DNA from: Liopterus haemorrhoidalis
Lineage: Eukaryota; Arthropoda; Insecta; Coleoptera; Dytiscidae
NCBI GenBank assembly: GCA_963971575.1
Contig: OZ020619.1
Coordinates: 27,532,800-27,596,799 of the forward strand
Direction of reading: 5' to 3'
DNA length: 64,000 nt
Below, one piece after another: positions 52,465 to 63,170 of the stretch. Within the stretch, counting starts at the first letter, position 1. Every line of letters begins with the position of its first letter. The notes beneath the pieces are model-generated. The model was not told the origin of the DNA. It ran no database searches and saw nothing but the letters and a program-made list of their open reading frames with translations. The position numbers were made by a program, and so were the translations under genes.

Positions 52465-53289
52465 AGATATGGGGTTATTTAGTATAAATACAAAGTAAAA
52501 ACTAAAATAATTCCAATTATTGAGCTAACAGTAATATTAATAATATGTACCGTAAATATGACAAAGTACCCATATATTTGGATGCGGTTAGTACTGATTT
52601 TTGTTGTTATAGTTAATTATTTAAGGGATATTTTGTTCAGATGACAGTTCTGTTTAAAAACATAACCAATATTCTGTGGTATTTTGCACAAGATACTTGT
52701 ACATGTAAATATGTAACAACAATATTTATTAAACAACATACTTTTAACTGATTCATAGTTGCATGAAAGCGATGATGATAAATTTATGATGGATAGTTTC
52801 GCGCCATAAAAAAGTGGAAGAAACCAAGAAAAACTGGTTGTTATGTTAGTAATCTATCCATCAAAGTTCAGCAACCGCATTCCATAAATTTAAATATTCA
52901 GTAATTTTGTATTTTTGGAACGAAAAAGCATTTTCATGATTGAAACCTGGTATTTACGGTACATACTATAAATATGTTTTTATAGATTAAAAATACTGAA
53001 ACATGTTATTTTAATATTTAAATACAAAAAATAACAGTACCTACATACCTATAACTGATCTATTATGAAGTCTTACCAGTGTATCATAAAGTTTATAAGG
53101 TAAAAAATGCATATTTAAATATGCAGTATTTTTGTTCAAATTATTGTATAACAAAACTCATTTTTATATTGCTATGTATATATTCGAGTTATAAGAATAT
53201 GTTTTCTACAGAGAAAGACGGATTTGTTTCATTTACGCCACTAGGTAGAAAATATTATTTTCAAAATCTCAACACAAACGTTAAAATTC
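52465..53289. other. No supported gene
   Basis: AT-rich DNA without recognisable features. Confidence 0.35.
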
Positions 53290-53504
53290 TTCTTCTTTAT
53301 GGTTCTCAGACATGGAGCAATTTAGATAAATCAAAATTAAATTGCATCTTTTTTAATAAATGTCTGAGAAAATCTAAAAATATCTATAGGCCAAAAGGAA
53401 TATTAAATGAGGAATTATGGCCAATGCAGAAAATTTAAACATTATTGTACAGAAATCGGAGAATTATAGGGCACATTAAGAAAGCTACCTAACATTAGAA
53501 AGTT
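53290..53504 (+). pseudogene. Non-LTR RT C-terminal fragment
   Basis: NVKILLLYGSQTWSNLDKSK, then FFNKCLRKSKNIYRPKGI and LNEELWPMQ match the LLYG.ETW, FVNKCLR.IL.I.WP..ISNEELW series of RTE-like elements. A further frame gives RRIIGHIKKAT. The fragment is cut by the hAT insertion at 53513. Sequence beyond 55080 may be its remainder. Confidence 0.65.
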
Positions 53505-53512
53505 CTAGAACA

Positions 53513-55071
53513 GTGATTTTCAAAGTGGATGCTGCTATCTGTTCAATGAAGTTTGGGGGGGAGGTGCTATAAATATGATGTATCTCACTTATTGTTTACT
53601 TAACAGCAAAATTATATATAACAACATCTGTTTGAAATGAAGAAAAGTTTCTTTTTCGGTTACAGACCGTTAATAATAAGATGGATATTTGAGAACACTA
53701 CTTATTAACAAAGTATTTTACTTATTAGGTGTACAACTTTGCTTCCGCCGTTTTCCTATAGATGGCTTTACCGGTAAGTACTGAACGAAATAAATAGATC
53801 ACAGACGTCATGCAATAAACTTGGGCATCTGTCAACATAACCCCATAAAAACATTAGTCGCTTTGTGTGTGCATTATAAAGTTATTCTCGATTGAAAATG
53901 TCAGTTTACGAGCCAAATTCTCGTCATTTGCGGGAGGTTTTAATTTTATGCTTCAATATGAAGAAATCGACGGCTGAGGCTCATCGAATGCTTCCAAATA
54001 CTTATGGTGAGGTCGCTATTAGTGAAAGAACGTGTCGTAAGTGGTTTCAACGCTTAAAGAACGGTGATTCACGTCAAAGACCGGCATACCGGTGGAAGAA
54101 AGAAGGTTTTCGAAGATGCAGAATTGGAGGCATTACTTGATGAAGACTCTTGTCAAAGTCAAGAAGAATTGGCACGATCATTGGGAGTGACTCAACAAGC
54201 AATTTCAAAACGCCTTAAAGACATAGGAATGATTCAGAAGAAAGTTGGGTGCCGTATGAATTGAAACCAAGAGATGTTGAAAGACATACCTGGAAACGTT
54301 GAAATGGGAAGTCCTACCCCACCCACCGTATTCCCCAGACGTTGCTCCCTCTGACTATCACTTGTTTCGATCAATGACAAACCAGCAACCTAGCTGACCA
54401 GCACTTCCGGTCTTATGAAGAAGTAAAAAATTGGAACGATTCGTTGATCGCTTCAAAAGATGACCGGTTTTTTCAACGCGGGATTGATGCCCGAAAGATG
54501 GGAGAAAGTAGTGGCCGGCGATGGACAATACTTTGAATCATAAATGTATAACCAGTTTTTTACAATAAAGCCTCGAAATTCGGAAAAAAACGGCGAAAGC
54601 AGAGTTGTACACCTATGTATTATTAACTTAACAGCAAAATACATATAAAAACATTTGTTTGGATTAAAGAAACATTTATTTTCTGTTCCAGATTCTTTTT
54701 AATAAGATGGATAATTGGGGTACTTTGGGGAGTGCTACTTCTAAATGAAGTGTCTCTCTTATTATTTACTTAACATAAAAAAATATTTATAAAAAGGTTT
54801 TGAATAAAGAAATGATTATTTTGTCCTAATCAACACATTGTGCGCCAAATAATCACCGATAGGTATATTTTATTTTATTTTATTCGGTACATATTCATAG
54901 AAGTTTGTACCAAACGGTGGTCATTTGGTGCACTACGTGTTTAAATTGAAATATCTCACTTATCATAAATAATAAAATTTAATTTTGAATGTTCTTTTTT
55001 TTGACTTTATGGGGGGATTGGTTGATAAAATATATGCTCTAAAAGAGTTTAGAAGAATTTGAGAAACACTG
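53513..55071. mobile_element. hAT-type element (CAGTGWTTYTCAAA termini) with tandem interior and nested mariner
   Basis: The left end CAGTGATTTTCAAAGTGG and right end TTTGAGAAACACTG are inverted. The exact 8-bp duplication TTCTAGAA lies at 53505-53512 and 55072-55079. The interior consists of degenerate repeat units (TCTCACTTATTATTTACTTA, ACAGCAAAATTATATATAAC, AATAAGATGGATA, GGGGGAGGTGCTA) that also occur at 58385-59900. Mariner 4 sits inside one unit. Confidence 0.88.
53728..54613 (+). mobile_element. Mariner element 4 (mauritiana-like), internally deleted
   Basis: TIRs GGTGTACAACTTTGCTTCC and GCAGAGTTGTACACC are flanked by TA (53726-53727 and 54614-54615). It is 886 bp, about 400 bp short of a full element. 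The ATG at 53898 gives MSVYEPNSRHLREVLILCFN, MKKSTAEAHRML, SERTCRKWFQRLKNGD, then in another frame EDAELEALLDEDSCQSQEEL and ARSLGVTQQAISKRLKDIG, the typical two helix-turn-helix order. The catalytic core is deleted. The reading resumes near the C-terminus (LMPERWEKVVAGDGQYFES). Confidence 0.92.
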
Positions 55072-55079
55072 TTCTAGAA

Positions 55080-55499
55080 TCTAATTCATCAGGTAAAAGT
55101 AAATTATAAAAAAGCATGTTAAAGAATGTGTGTCTTGAGTGGAGATGAAAATAAAGCAAACTATGGGGAGAAATTATTGCAAAAATAATAAATGGCTCCT
55201 CAACACATTTTAAGGCCAATGATAGTCATCCTAACACTATACCATGCTTGGAAACTATATTCTGTACTTTAATTGATGAAAATTATATTGAGTTTTATTT
55301 ATAACTGTAAAATTTACCTTCGAGATTCACAAATCTGATTTATTTTAAAGTAAACAAATCATGTTATTGAAGCGTTACTAAATTAAGATTAATAAAAAAA
55401 AAATAAACAAAGTTCGAGCTAATATTAAATATCAGATTTATAATATATGTATTTGTACTTAAATAAAATAATTTTTTGCAATAAATATTCATATATAAT
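55080..55499. other. No supported gene
   Basis: AT-rich; probably includes RT remnant just after the hAT and the 3' UTR of the minus-strand GFOD-like gene. Confidence 0.4.
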
Positions 55500-56681
55500 T
55501 TAAGATAAAGAAATAGTAGTGCGCCTAACAGCAGCACTCAATAAAGGATTTGGATCGGGTTGCTCAGTCATAATAGATACTTTTACCCATTCTCGTGTTT
55601 GCGAAGACTTCCTAATAGCATCTAACACCGCTTGTACATACAAACCATCTTCAAAAGTGGCTGCTAAACACACCGGCTCCTTCACCCAACCAGCCTTCTC
55701 TTTAACAGGTAAAAATGCTTCACGTAATGCTCCAATCATCTTGCATAAACCTTTAACATAAGGCCTAGGTATAACGGACACAGGAGTTGGGCACTGTAGA
55801 TCTTCAACGTCTAAATATAAAACTTCTTCGGTATTTTTTGTATCACTTGATCGATGACGACGTCCAAATAAATCACCACCACGAACTACAAGATGACCAT
55901 TTTTTCCACAAACTAAAACTTCTTGGTTAAAATTACATCCTGCTAAGTGATTGTTTAAAGTTGCAGTCACTACAGTTCCTCCACTCATCTCCATTTGAAA
56001 TGAACAGAAATCAGGCGCTGAGATATGTCGTATTCCAGTAATTTGTTCTGTTGTTTTTGTGAACGTTCGCACTAAACCATGCACTTTGACAGCACGTTGA
56101 CCAGTCAAAAATGTTACCAGATCTATAACATGGCTTCCAACCATACTTAACGTACCACCACCCATCGTATCGTCACACATCCAATCATATTTTTCATGTA
56201 ATAAAGAACCCATTTGTACTCTTATATCCAACATTGTTATTTCATTATTCACACCAAGATAACCTTCTTTAATCGCTTTTCTCATTTGTGAAAATGCAGG
56301 TAAAAATCGTAAAGAATGACTTATAATTGATATTAAAGTTGGATAATATTGTCCAGCGCTCACCATTTTTAAAGCTTCGGATTGACTTAACCCTGCTGGT
56401 TTATCACACACAACATGTTTTCCAATTCCTAATGCTTTTACTGAGATCTGTGCATGTAAATTTGGAGCACAAACTATAAAAATTAGGTCTACATCTTTTC
56501 TGAGTAGTACATCGTCGATTTTGTTCGTATGAAATGGAATACTTAGATCTTCTGCTGCTTCTTCAGCTTCTTGTAGTGTTCTACTCCATATTGCTTCTAT
56601 TTTAAACCCCTTTTCTCTTAGAAAAGGCACAAGCACTTTAACAACAGGCCCAGTGCCAAACACTCCAATTCCTGGCAACAT
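55500..56681 (-). CDS. GFOD: GFOD1/2-like oxidoreductase (GFO/IDH/MOCA family)
   Basis: A 393-residue protein in one uninterrupted exon. The N-terminal Rossmann fold starts MLPGIGVFGTGPVVKVLVP (nucleotide-binding glycine motif) and continues IEAIWSRTLQEAEEAAEDL, DVDLIFIVCAPNLHAQIS and GIGKHVVCDKPAG, the DKP form of the family's EKP motif. The C-terminal substrate domain has LRFLPAFSQMRKAI, DWMCDDTMGGGTLSMVGSHV, IDLVTFLTGQRAVKVHGLVR, FEDGLYVQAVLDAIRKSSQT and EWVKVSIMTEQPDPNP. These match animal GFOD1/GFOD2, a poorly characterised class whose substrate is not known; length is normal. The Met at 56681 (MLPG) is preferred by family convention; an in-frame ATG at 56711 would add ten residues. Whether it is orthologous to GFOD1 or GFOD2 cannot be decided, since insects usually have one gene. 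Confidence 0.95.
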   Translation of the reverse strand: MLPGIGVFGTGPVVKVLVPFLREKGFKIEAIWSRTLQEAEEAAEDLSIPFHTNKIDDVLLRKDVDLIFIVCAPNLHAQISVKALGIGKHVVCDKPAGLSQSEALKMVSAGQYYPTLISIISHSLRFLPAFSQMRKAIKEGYLGVNNEITMLDIRVQMGSLLHEKYDWMCDDTMGGGTLSMVGSHVIDLVTFLTGQRAVKVHGLVRTFTKTTEQITGIRHISAPDFCSFQMEMSGGTVVTATLNNHLAGCNFNQEVLVCGKNGHLVVRGGDLFGRRHRSSDTKNTEEVLYLDVEDLQCPTPVSVIPRPYVKGLCKMIGALREAFLPVKEKAGWVKEPVCLAATFEDGLYVQAVLDAIRKSSQTREWVKVSIMTEQPDPNPLLSAAVRRTTISLS

Positions 56682-56711
56682 TTTGACAGATGTCAAATGC
56701 TGTGTAAACAA

Positions 56712-57059
56712 AATTTAGTGAAATAGGTTCGACGGTTGCTCAATAGGTGCCATTACTTGTAATTTTGTCTCTTTTAATTTAAAAATTTGAATTTTACAAC
56801 TCGATGCCATATGTCAATTTCATTAAATTTACATTATTCTTTGTAACACGTATTTAATAGTCAAGTGGTGTAAGTCACACTTTGTACATTTTGAGAAACA
56901 ACCCGTTTAACTTAGATATGTTGCATTAAATTGCACACAATGCTCTTTGAAATTCTTATAAATTCGACCAAAAAGAAATATGATTTGTACGAACTTTGCA
57001 TTTAACAGATTTGTATGTTCGGGTTGAGCTATAGGCCGTTCAAACGTTAGAATGCAGTA
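56712..57059. other. Upstream region of the GFOD-like gene
   Basis: Contains the 5' UTR and presumably the promoter of the minus-strand gene. No TATA-like element could be assigned with confidence. No other feature. Confidence 0.4.
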
Positions 57060-57067
57060 CAGGACAA

Positions 57068-57760
57068 ATGAAGTACCGTATTTTTCGGACCATAAGATGC
57101 ACCGGACGATAACTTGTACCAGCAACATTCTGTTCATCTTCACACTCTGTACTAGCACTCAGGCCCGCCCCTAGCATTTGCGGGGCCTGGGGCAAAACTG
57201 GAATTGCGGGGCCCCAAAACTGGATTTGCGGGGCCCCATCTATACATATATTGAATAACGATATTTTCTTTAATACTATTAATTATTAACAAAGTACACA
57301 TACTTATATTCAATGAAAATATAAATTTTTTCCAGCTATTTATGAAACTTGGAATTATATTTTTAATGTATTTTATTATTTTATTACTTGACGGTCGAAG
57401 CGCGGGTACGCCAAAGGCGCGGGGCCTTGGGCAGGTGCCCCACTTGCTCCCGCCTAGGGGCGGCCCTGCTATCACTCGTCTCGTTAATGTCACTGTTCGT
57501 ATTATTTTCGTTTGAACTATTGTTGTCAATCTCCTCAAAAACCAAGTCATCTTCGATACTATCCAATGAGTTGCTTATACCGCATTTCTTAAAAATCTTT
57601 ATAATCATCTTTTCTTTTACAGCATCCCATGAATTTTTTACCCAGGTACTTCTGAAATTGTCCCTTTCACACGTCCTGTTGCTATAACATCGTGATTTGG
57701 CTTTATCATTCGTTCCACTAGTTCGATATATTTTAGAAGTGAGGACCTTTTTTTAGATCA
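57068..57760 (-). mobile_element. pogo/Tigger-like transposase C-terminus, interrupted by a hAT MITE
   Basis: On the minus strand RSTWVKNSWDAVKEKMIIKI, then FKKCGISNSLDSIEDDLVFE and an acidic Asn/Ser tail (57700-57475) is the classic C-terminus of Tigger/pogo-type (CENP-B-like) transposases. The acidic tail continues CEDEQNVAGTSYRPVHL beyond the MITE (57159-57080). Near 57075 CCGTATTTTTCGGACCATAA resembles the terminal repeat of that group. The DDE domain is absent, so only the 3' end survives. Confidence 0.75.
57160..57468. mobile_element. hAT-type MITE (CAGGSCCGCCCCTAG termini), copy 1
   Basis: The left end CAGGCCCGCCCCTAGC and right end GCCTAGGGGCGGCCCTG are inverted repeats. The flanks CTAGCACT and CTATCACT match 7 of 8. 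GC-rich subterminal GCGGGGCCTGGGGC and GGCGCGGGGCC motifs surround an AT-rich core. It interrupts the Tigger-like tail. Copy 2 is at 62249-62585. Confidence 0.85.
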
Positions 57761-57919
57761 TTACTTGTATTTTCATATGTAAACGATAAAAAAAATATTT
57801 CCTCTTAATCTATTTTTTATAAACTTCTCTTGCAGACTACCTATGTTACTGAAAAATTTTAAATATATTTATACGCAAGGTCTAGCGTACTGTATGCATC
57901 ACTATTTAGGTAGTTTATA

Positions 57920-58108
57920 ATTTTGTGTCTCTTGATAGCAACAATGAATACAAGTTTTACAGCTCTTGCAAAGTGACTCACTATTTTTGTTTTTAATTTC
58001 TACCACTTCTTCCTCACTTTGTACTACTTCTTCATTTTCCTCTTCATCTTGTTCATCGTTGTCGTGTACGTTTCGTTGACATGGTGAGAAGAAAAATTAA
58101 TTAGAGAT
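57920..58108 (-). other. Open acidic frame with Cys cluster, unassigned
   Basis: A 60-codon minus-strand frame without its own start reads RNVHDNDEQDEEENEEVVQS, then SESLCKSCKTCIHCCYQET and stops. The acidic run plus CxxC..CxxC cluster could be an exon or transposon remnant. No splice acceptor of quality was found upstream, so no gene is called. Confidence 0.25.
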
Positions 58109-58384
58109 TTCTTCCAAAAGAGCAATACTGCATTCTAACTTTTGAATGTAGTATACCACATGTAGTCAGTATTTTTTTTTTTTGTGTGTTTATAAATGCA
58201 ACTTATTCCTTCTTACTTCTTATAATAAATTAATATAATATATAATAAAATAATAATGGACTTAAAATTGAACCCTGCGGTACTCCATAGATAATATTGA
58301 GCAAAGCTGACTTGGAAATATTTATATAATAACTGTTTTCTGAGTAAAACCAGGATTCAAACATAGACTATAAGGTATTTAAAA

Positions 58385-59900
58385 AAATTTATTCTAGGGG
58401 GGGTTTCAGGGTTAAAACTATTTATTAAAAAATTTAAAATATCTGCCTTATTATTGACTTAACAGAAAAATTTATACGACAAAAATTATTTATACTAAGA
58501 AAACAAATCTTTTTTGTTCAATGTATTTTTTCAATTACATAGATGCATATTTGGGGAGTTATGGGTAGAGCCCTGCAAATGCGTGGGTATCCGCGGATTA
58601 TCCGCGGATATCCGCAACTTTTCTGCGGATAAATTATCATTTAAACCGTGTGGATGCGGATCGGATGCGGATAAAATTTCATATCCGTTTATCCGCAATA
58701 TCCGCGTGAACATTAAATCTTCGGTTACTTTCGGAGAAACACGCGACTGTGTTCTGACTACGCTGTCCTCGGTTACCTTCGGTTGTTTGTATACACATGT
58801 CATATTTTGTAGCATTCCATCTCACTCTGTGTTCTTGTTATTAAGACAATTGTCCATGATCGAGATTGTGTTGAGACAATCAACATAACTTTTTTTTTTA
58901 TTATTGTATATAGAAAATAATAGTTTTTCCCAAGTTTGTCCCAATAGTAGAGGGACAAATGTTGCTTGGTACACTTTCGATGTAATTCTTCCTACCTTTG
59001 GTCTAATTCTGGCTTTTAAATCTAATACACGCTTTTTTTTACATAAAACTGATTAGTAAGTTTTATTTAAATACCAAAATTTACCTATATACATTATTAT
59101 TGAAAATTTTATTACCCAGTTCTAATTCTTCCAATCTCTAGGTTTCAAAATTATTAGCGCATCTAGGCCCCAAAACTTTTGGCGTCGTTTAGGTTAGTTT
59201 TAGTTTAAATCCAAAAATTTTCAATATTGTTTTAGAGCGACGATTACCAGATAAGGCGAAACGTGTTAGTTCTTTCCAAACTGACAGCAAAACCTATTGT
59301 GCAGATTGTGCGGATATTTTTGCGGATTCGGAATTATTATTTACAAAAGCTGCGGATGCGGACCGGATGCGGATCATGGATGTGCGGATGCGGATCGGAT
59401 GCGAATACAGAAAAGCTTATCCGCGCAGGGCTCTAGTTATGGGGGGACACCCTAAACTAAATATCTACATATATCTCCCTTATTTATTGACTTAACAGCA
59501 AAATCGTATATGACAAAAATAGTTTATAACTAGAAAATAAATTTGTTATTTCTATGTATTTTTTCATTTAGACAAATATTTACGCGTGAAATCCTCAAAG
59601 CTAAACTTTTGAAATATCTCTCTTATTATTGACTTAAAAGCAAAAATGTATATAACAAAAATTGTTTATAATAAGAAAATTTTACTTATATTATTTTTGT
59701 TCTACGTAGTTTTCAATTGAATTAATATTTTGGGGAGTTACGGGGGAACACCTTAAAATTAACGTCTTGAAAAATTTCACTTATTATTTACTTTACATCA
59801 AAAATATATACAACAGAGTAGTTTAGCATAAGAAATGATTATTTTGTCTTTTACTTGAAATTGAAATATGTTATTTATTATTTATGTTACAGCAAAATAT
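58385..59900. repeat. Degenerate tandem repeat field (about 165-180 bp units), split by a hAT
   Basis: Units recur near 58430, 59480, 59610 and 59770 with the order TATCTCNCTTATTATTGACT, TAACAGCAAAATNTATATNA, CAAAAATNGTTTATAATAAG and TTTGGGGAGTTAYGGGGG. The same units form the interior of the hAT at 53513-55071. The GTTACGGGGGG motif also appears at 5722-5740. Confidence 0.7.
58566..59435. mobile_element. hAT-type element (TAGAGCCCTGC termini) with GCGGAT subterminal arrays
   Basis: The left end TAGAGCCCTGCAAATGCG and right end GCGCAGGGCTCTA are inverted, with an exact 8-bp duplication GTTATGGG (58558-58565 and 59436-59443). The zones 58590-58710 and 59300-59425 are packed with GCGGAT/ATCCGC repeats, at least eight on each side. 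870 bp, no transposase. Confidence 0.92.
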
Positions 59901-60514
59901 AAGTTACAAAAAACGTACGAAGTACGGGTACCACTGCTGGTTTATTATAAGAATACACGGTACAAATGCAGAAACTAGGGTAACTTTTTATTTCTGTGGT
60001 GTATGAAAAGATTAGAATAGAATGTTTATATTTTCATTTATCATTCACCATAATCCACGAAGACACAAAAATTTATCGCTAAAAACCCCGAGACTGAAGG
60101 GGCGTTACTTTACTATAGGGTTGCATCCCCATTTGTCACCTAAATTACAAGGCAGATTAACTCTGACCGCACGTTTCTTAAGACACAGTTTTGTTTCACT
60201 CAACCAATAAAGTACTCGGTTACAATCATATTTAAAATGTTTACAGAACTTCTTTGGGGGATTAGAATTTTTATTACTTATTTCTTATATAAATGACTAG
60301 CTATTAGTGTTATGCGATACCGGATGAATATTTTGGTTTTGCAAAAATATCAAGTTTTGTTTGTCACCACTTAATTATTATACAATTTATTATACTATAA
60401 GTGGTTCAAAACGGAACTGGAGATTATGAAATTTTTACAAAATTTAAGATCAAGAACTTTAGTATTAACTGTCAACACATTTAAATACATAAATGATAAA
60501 AATAATGTTCTTTT
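59901..60514. other. No supported gene
   Basis: AT-rich DNA. The 62-codon open frame at 60022-60210 has no recognisable motif. Confidence 0.35.
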
Positions 60515-61000
60515 CAGATGTTAGGGTATATAAATGAGCTGGATATTATTGCAAATATGGTTGAACATATAATATACCTACTTGAAGTTCGTAATCTAAG
60601 ACTCATCATCAATAATGAAGAAACCAAGTATATAACTGTTAGCAGACGCAGTCACGAGCAGACGGTCATCTTAATAATTAATGGCAACCCTTTTGATAGA
60701 GTTTATTCTTTCAAATACCTGGGCAAAGGAGCGTCCGCAGAATATTATCTAGAGAAGCAAAGAAGCATGACAAGTAAAAAAACTACGGGTGGATTCAAAT
60801 TATTTTTTCTGTATTATATATAAAATATGTTTGCGTGAAGTGCCCACTTTCGGCCCTGGATCTGATACAATAGAAAATTACGAACAGAATTCAAACTGCT
60901 AATGCGTCTTATTTTTCACTTGGTCCTCTCTTCAAAATGAAACTTCTGTCTAGAAACTTCAAAATCAGGTTATACCGAACTGTAGTACCATAGTAGTAGG
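60515..61000 (+). pseudogene. RTE-type reverse transcriptase fragment
   Basis: GYINELDIIANMVEHIIYLL (the YVDDLDIIA catalytic region with YADD-type residues changed to YINELD), LRLIINNEETKYITVSRR, PFDRVYSFKYLGKGAS, then in a shifted frame RIQTANASYFSLGPLFKMKL and FKIRLYRTVVP. This order is that of endonuclease-RT thumb regions. 5'-truncated and dead. Confidence 0.75.
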
Positions 61001-61499
61001 GGCATTATGCTTGAGACGACATACTTTTTTTGCGTGTATTTTAGATTAAGTATTATGATTTGTTTTTTAAGTCTCTTCGCACAGTATTGCCAATAATACT
61101 TAAATATACAACTCCAACGGTTTTTGAATATTTTATTTTTAAATAATAAGCATTTTATTTAGGTCATAAAAAGCCACTTGTTACACCAAAATTGTTATAT
61201 GAGTGAGTTGACAAGATAAAATAAAGTACCTTTCAACAAAGTTTTATTTTTCTAAAAGAAAATAGTACAATATAAATAAGAAAATTACAAAAATCTATAT
61301 AAATAAATAATATAATCCATACCTACGTAGTACCTATAACGATGGCAAAAAAAATATTGACACAACTCGCAGACAAAGACTTTGTCAAAGACAAAGACAT
61401 GTTTTGACCTAAGATTCTTAAAAACTATATTTTATCTAAGTCAAAACAAAACTTTCCTACCCTGTTTTTACAATAAAATTATTATTATTGAAATTATTA
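61001..61499. other. No supported gene
   Basis: AT-rich spacer between two retroelement fragments. Confidence 0.35.
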
Positions 61500-62153
61500 T
61501 ATTAACTGAAAAAAATTACAGATCTTTAGATCTCTATAAACCTTGTTTAGCTGTTTTTCTGGACTTAACAAAAGCATTTGACACTGTAAACCATTACATA
61601 CTTCTACAAAAACTTGAAAAAAATGGTTTTAGAGGCACTGGTCTAAAATTTATTAAAAGTTATCTCTCAAACAGAACACAAACTGTGAAGATAAAAAGTC
61701 ATTCAAGCACTCCATCTACTGTTACTTGCGGGGTACCATAAGGCACAATATTGGGTCCATTGCTGTTTTTTAGCATATATAAATGATTTGTTAAAGATAA
61801 CTGAACTTAAGGACAATATTTTATCTTATGCTAATGATACTGTAATCCTAATTGAAGCAGAAACATGGAATGATGCGAGATTAATAACTGAAGATGGCCT
61901 AGTAATTATAAAGAACTGGATGAACTCTAATTTTCTATCTCTTAATTATATGAAATCTAACTTTGTCACTTTCTCGACAAATATTACCACTCAACCCCAA
62001 TTTGATTGTATTAAAATCCATACGGATTGTTGTACAAAAATAAATTGCATGTGTTTACTTATAAAAAGGGTTAATTCTGTGAAATATCTAGGTGTAATCA
62101 TTGGCCATAATCTTAAGTGGGACTTAGAACTTCAAAAAATTAATATTCGACTG

Positions 62154-62377
62154 CGAAAAACCATATATGTTTTTAGAAAATTAAGAGACTTCATGCCTAT
62201 CAAATTATTGCTTAATTTTTAAAACTGAACTGGCAAAACTGAAATTGCGGGGCCCCATCTATATATATATATATGGGGCCCCGCAATTTCAGTTTTGCCA
62301 GTTCAGTTTTAAAAATTAAGCAATAATTTGATAGGCATGAAGTCTCTTAATTTTCTAAAAACATATATGGTTTTTCG
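62154..62377. repeat. Perfect 224-bp palindrome across a retroelement-MITE junction
   Basis: Each 112-bp arm runs from CGAAAAACCATATATGTTTT through ACTGAAATTGCGGGGCCCCAT. The arms match without a difference outside the central (AT)n. The outer part is RT copy E sequence and the inner part is the left portion of the CAGGGCCGCCCC MITE. Confidence 0.95.
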
Positions 62378-62585
62378 TTATGGTTTGGTTAATAATATTA
62401 ACAAAGTACACATACTTATATTCAATGAAAATATTAATTTTTTCCAACTATTTATAAAACTTGGAATAATATTTTTAATGTATTTTGTTATTTTATTACT
62501 TGACGGTCGAAGCGCGGGACCCTTAAAGGCGCGGGGCCTGGGGCCGGTGCCCCACTTGCCACCGCCTAGGGGCGGCCCTGCACAT
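62378..62585. mobile_element. hAT-type MITE copy 2 (right part)
   Basis: Matches 57275-57468 (AACAAAGTACACATACTTAT, TTACTTGACGGTCGAAGCGC, GCCCCACTTGCCACCGCC) and ends GCCTAGGGGCGGCCCTG. Its left part is involved in the adjoining palindrome. Confidence 0.85.
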
Positions 62586-63066
62586 AGGGTATAGTTGCAT
62601 GGGGAGTTGCAGCTAATAGTCATATCAAGATATTATCTGTTATACAAAATATAATCCTAAAAACTATTTTTCGGAAGCCACTTTTTTAATGTTCTGAAAA
62701 ATTATATTCAGAAACAAAATTAATGACTATTAGGCAATTATATATTTTAGGTATAATCAAATACATGTAAAGAATGCAACTACCCATTCAACTAGCATCC
62801 CATGAATATAATGCCAGGAATGTTGATCAAGTATTATTGTTTAAATCTAAAAAAACCATTGGTCAAAGATGCTTCAACTATTTTATACCTAAAATTTATA
62901 ATAATTTATAGGTATTTAATTCAAAATAATTTAATGTTTATGGGAAAACAAACAGTTAAAATTGCTAAAACCTGGATTTTACAACTTGATCAAAATAAAA
63001 TAGCTGAAATTCTTATCTAAAGTATCTAAAATTTAATTAGCTTTTTTCAAAAAAAAAAAAAAAAAC

Positions 63067-63170
63067 TAAATTGTTTTGTTTTTTCTTTTCATTAATGCAC
63101 AGTTCGATGTACATTAGAATAATTATATAGAATTAATTTAATATATAGATACCACACGCATACCTTACTG
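63067..63170. other. Short spacer, no feature
   Basis: AT-rich. Its last eight bases, CCTTACTG, are the left target-site copy of the next element. Confidence 0.4.

Larger units (their letters stand above)
61500..63066 (+). mobile_element. Non-LTR retrotransposon copy E, with poly(A), split by palindrome and MITE
   Basis: LAVFLDLTKAFDTVNHYILL (61548-61607), LKFIKSYLSNRTQTVKIK, a CGVP stop TILGPLL block (61730-61770), ILSYANDTVILIE (YADD changed to YAND, 61818-61857), NSVKYLGVIIGHNLKWD (62075-62125), RKLRDFMPIKLLL to 62222. After a MITE the frame resumes IVAWGVAANSHIKILSVIQN (62590 on), then GQRCFNYFIPKIYNNL (62855-62905). An A-run at 63049-63065 is the likely tail. Inactive. Confidence 0.85.

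Noticed and set aside
50457..52472. 8-bp target duplication around the CAGTGGTGCGC element
   Set aside because: Flanks ATCTACAT and AGATATGG agree at only three positions; element boundaries kept, duplication not claimed.
55519..55761. Plus-strand ORF within GFOD
   Set aside because: Antisense shadow of a conserved coding region.
62378..62623. Pro/Gly-rich ORFs at 62378-62623 and 57152-57550
   Set aside because: Both are translations of the same GC-rich MITE termini on either strand.
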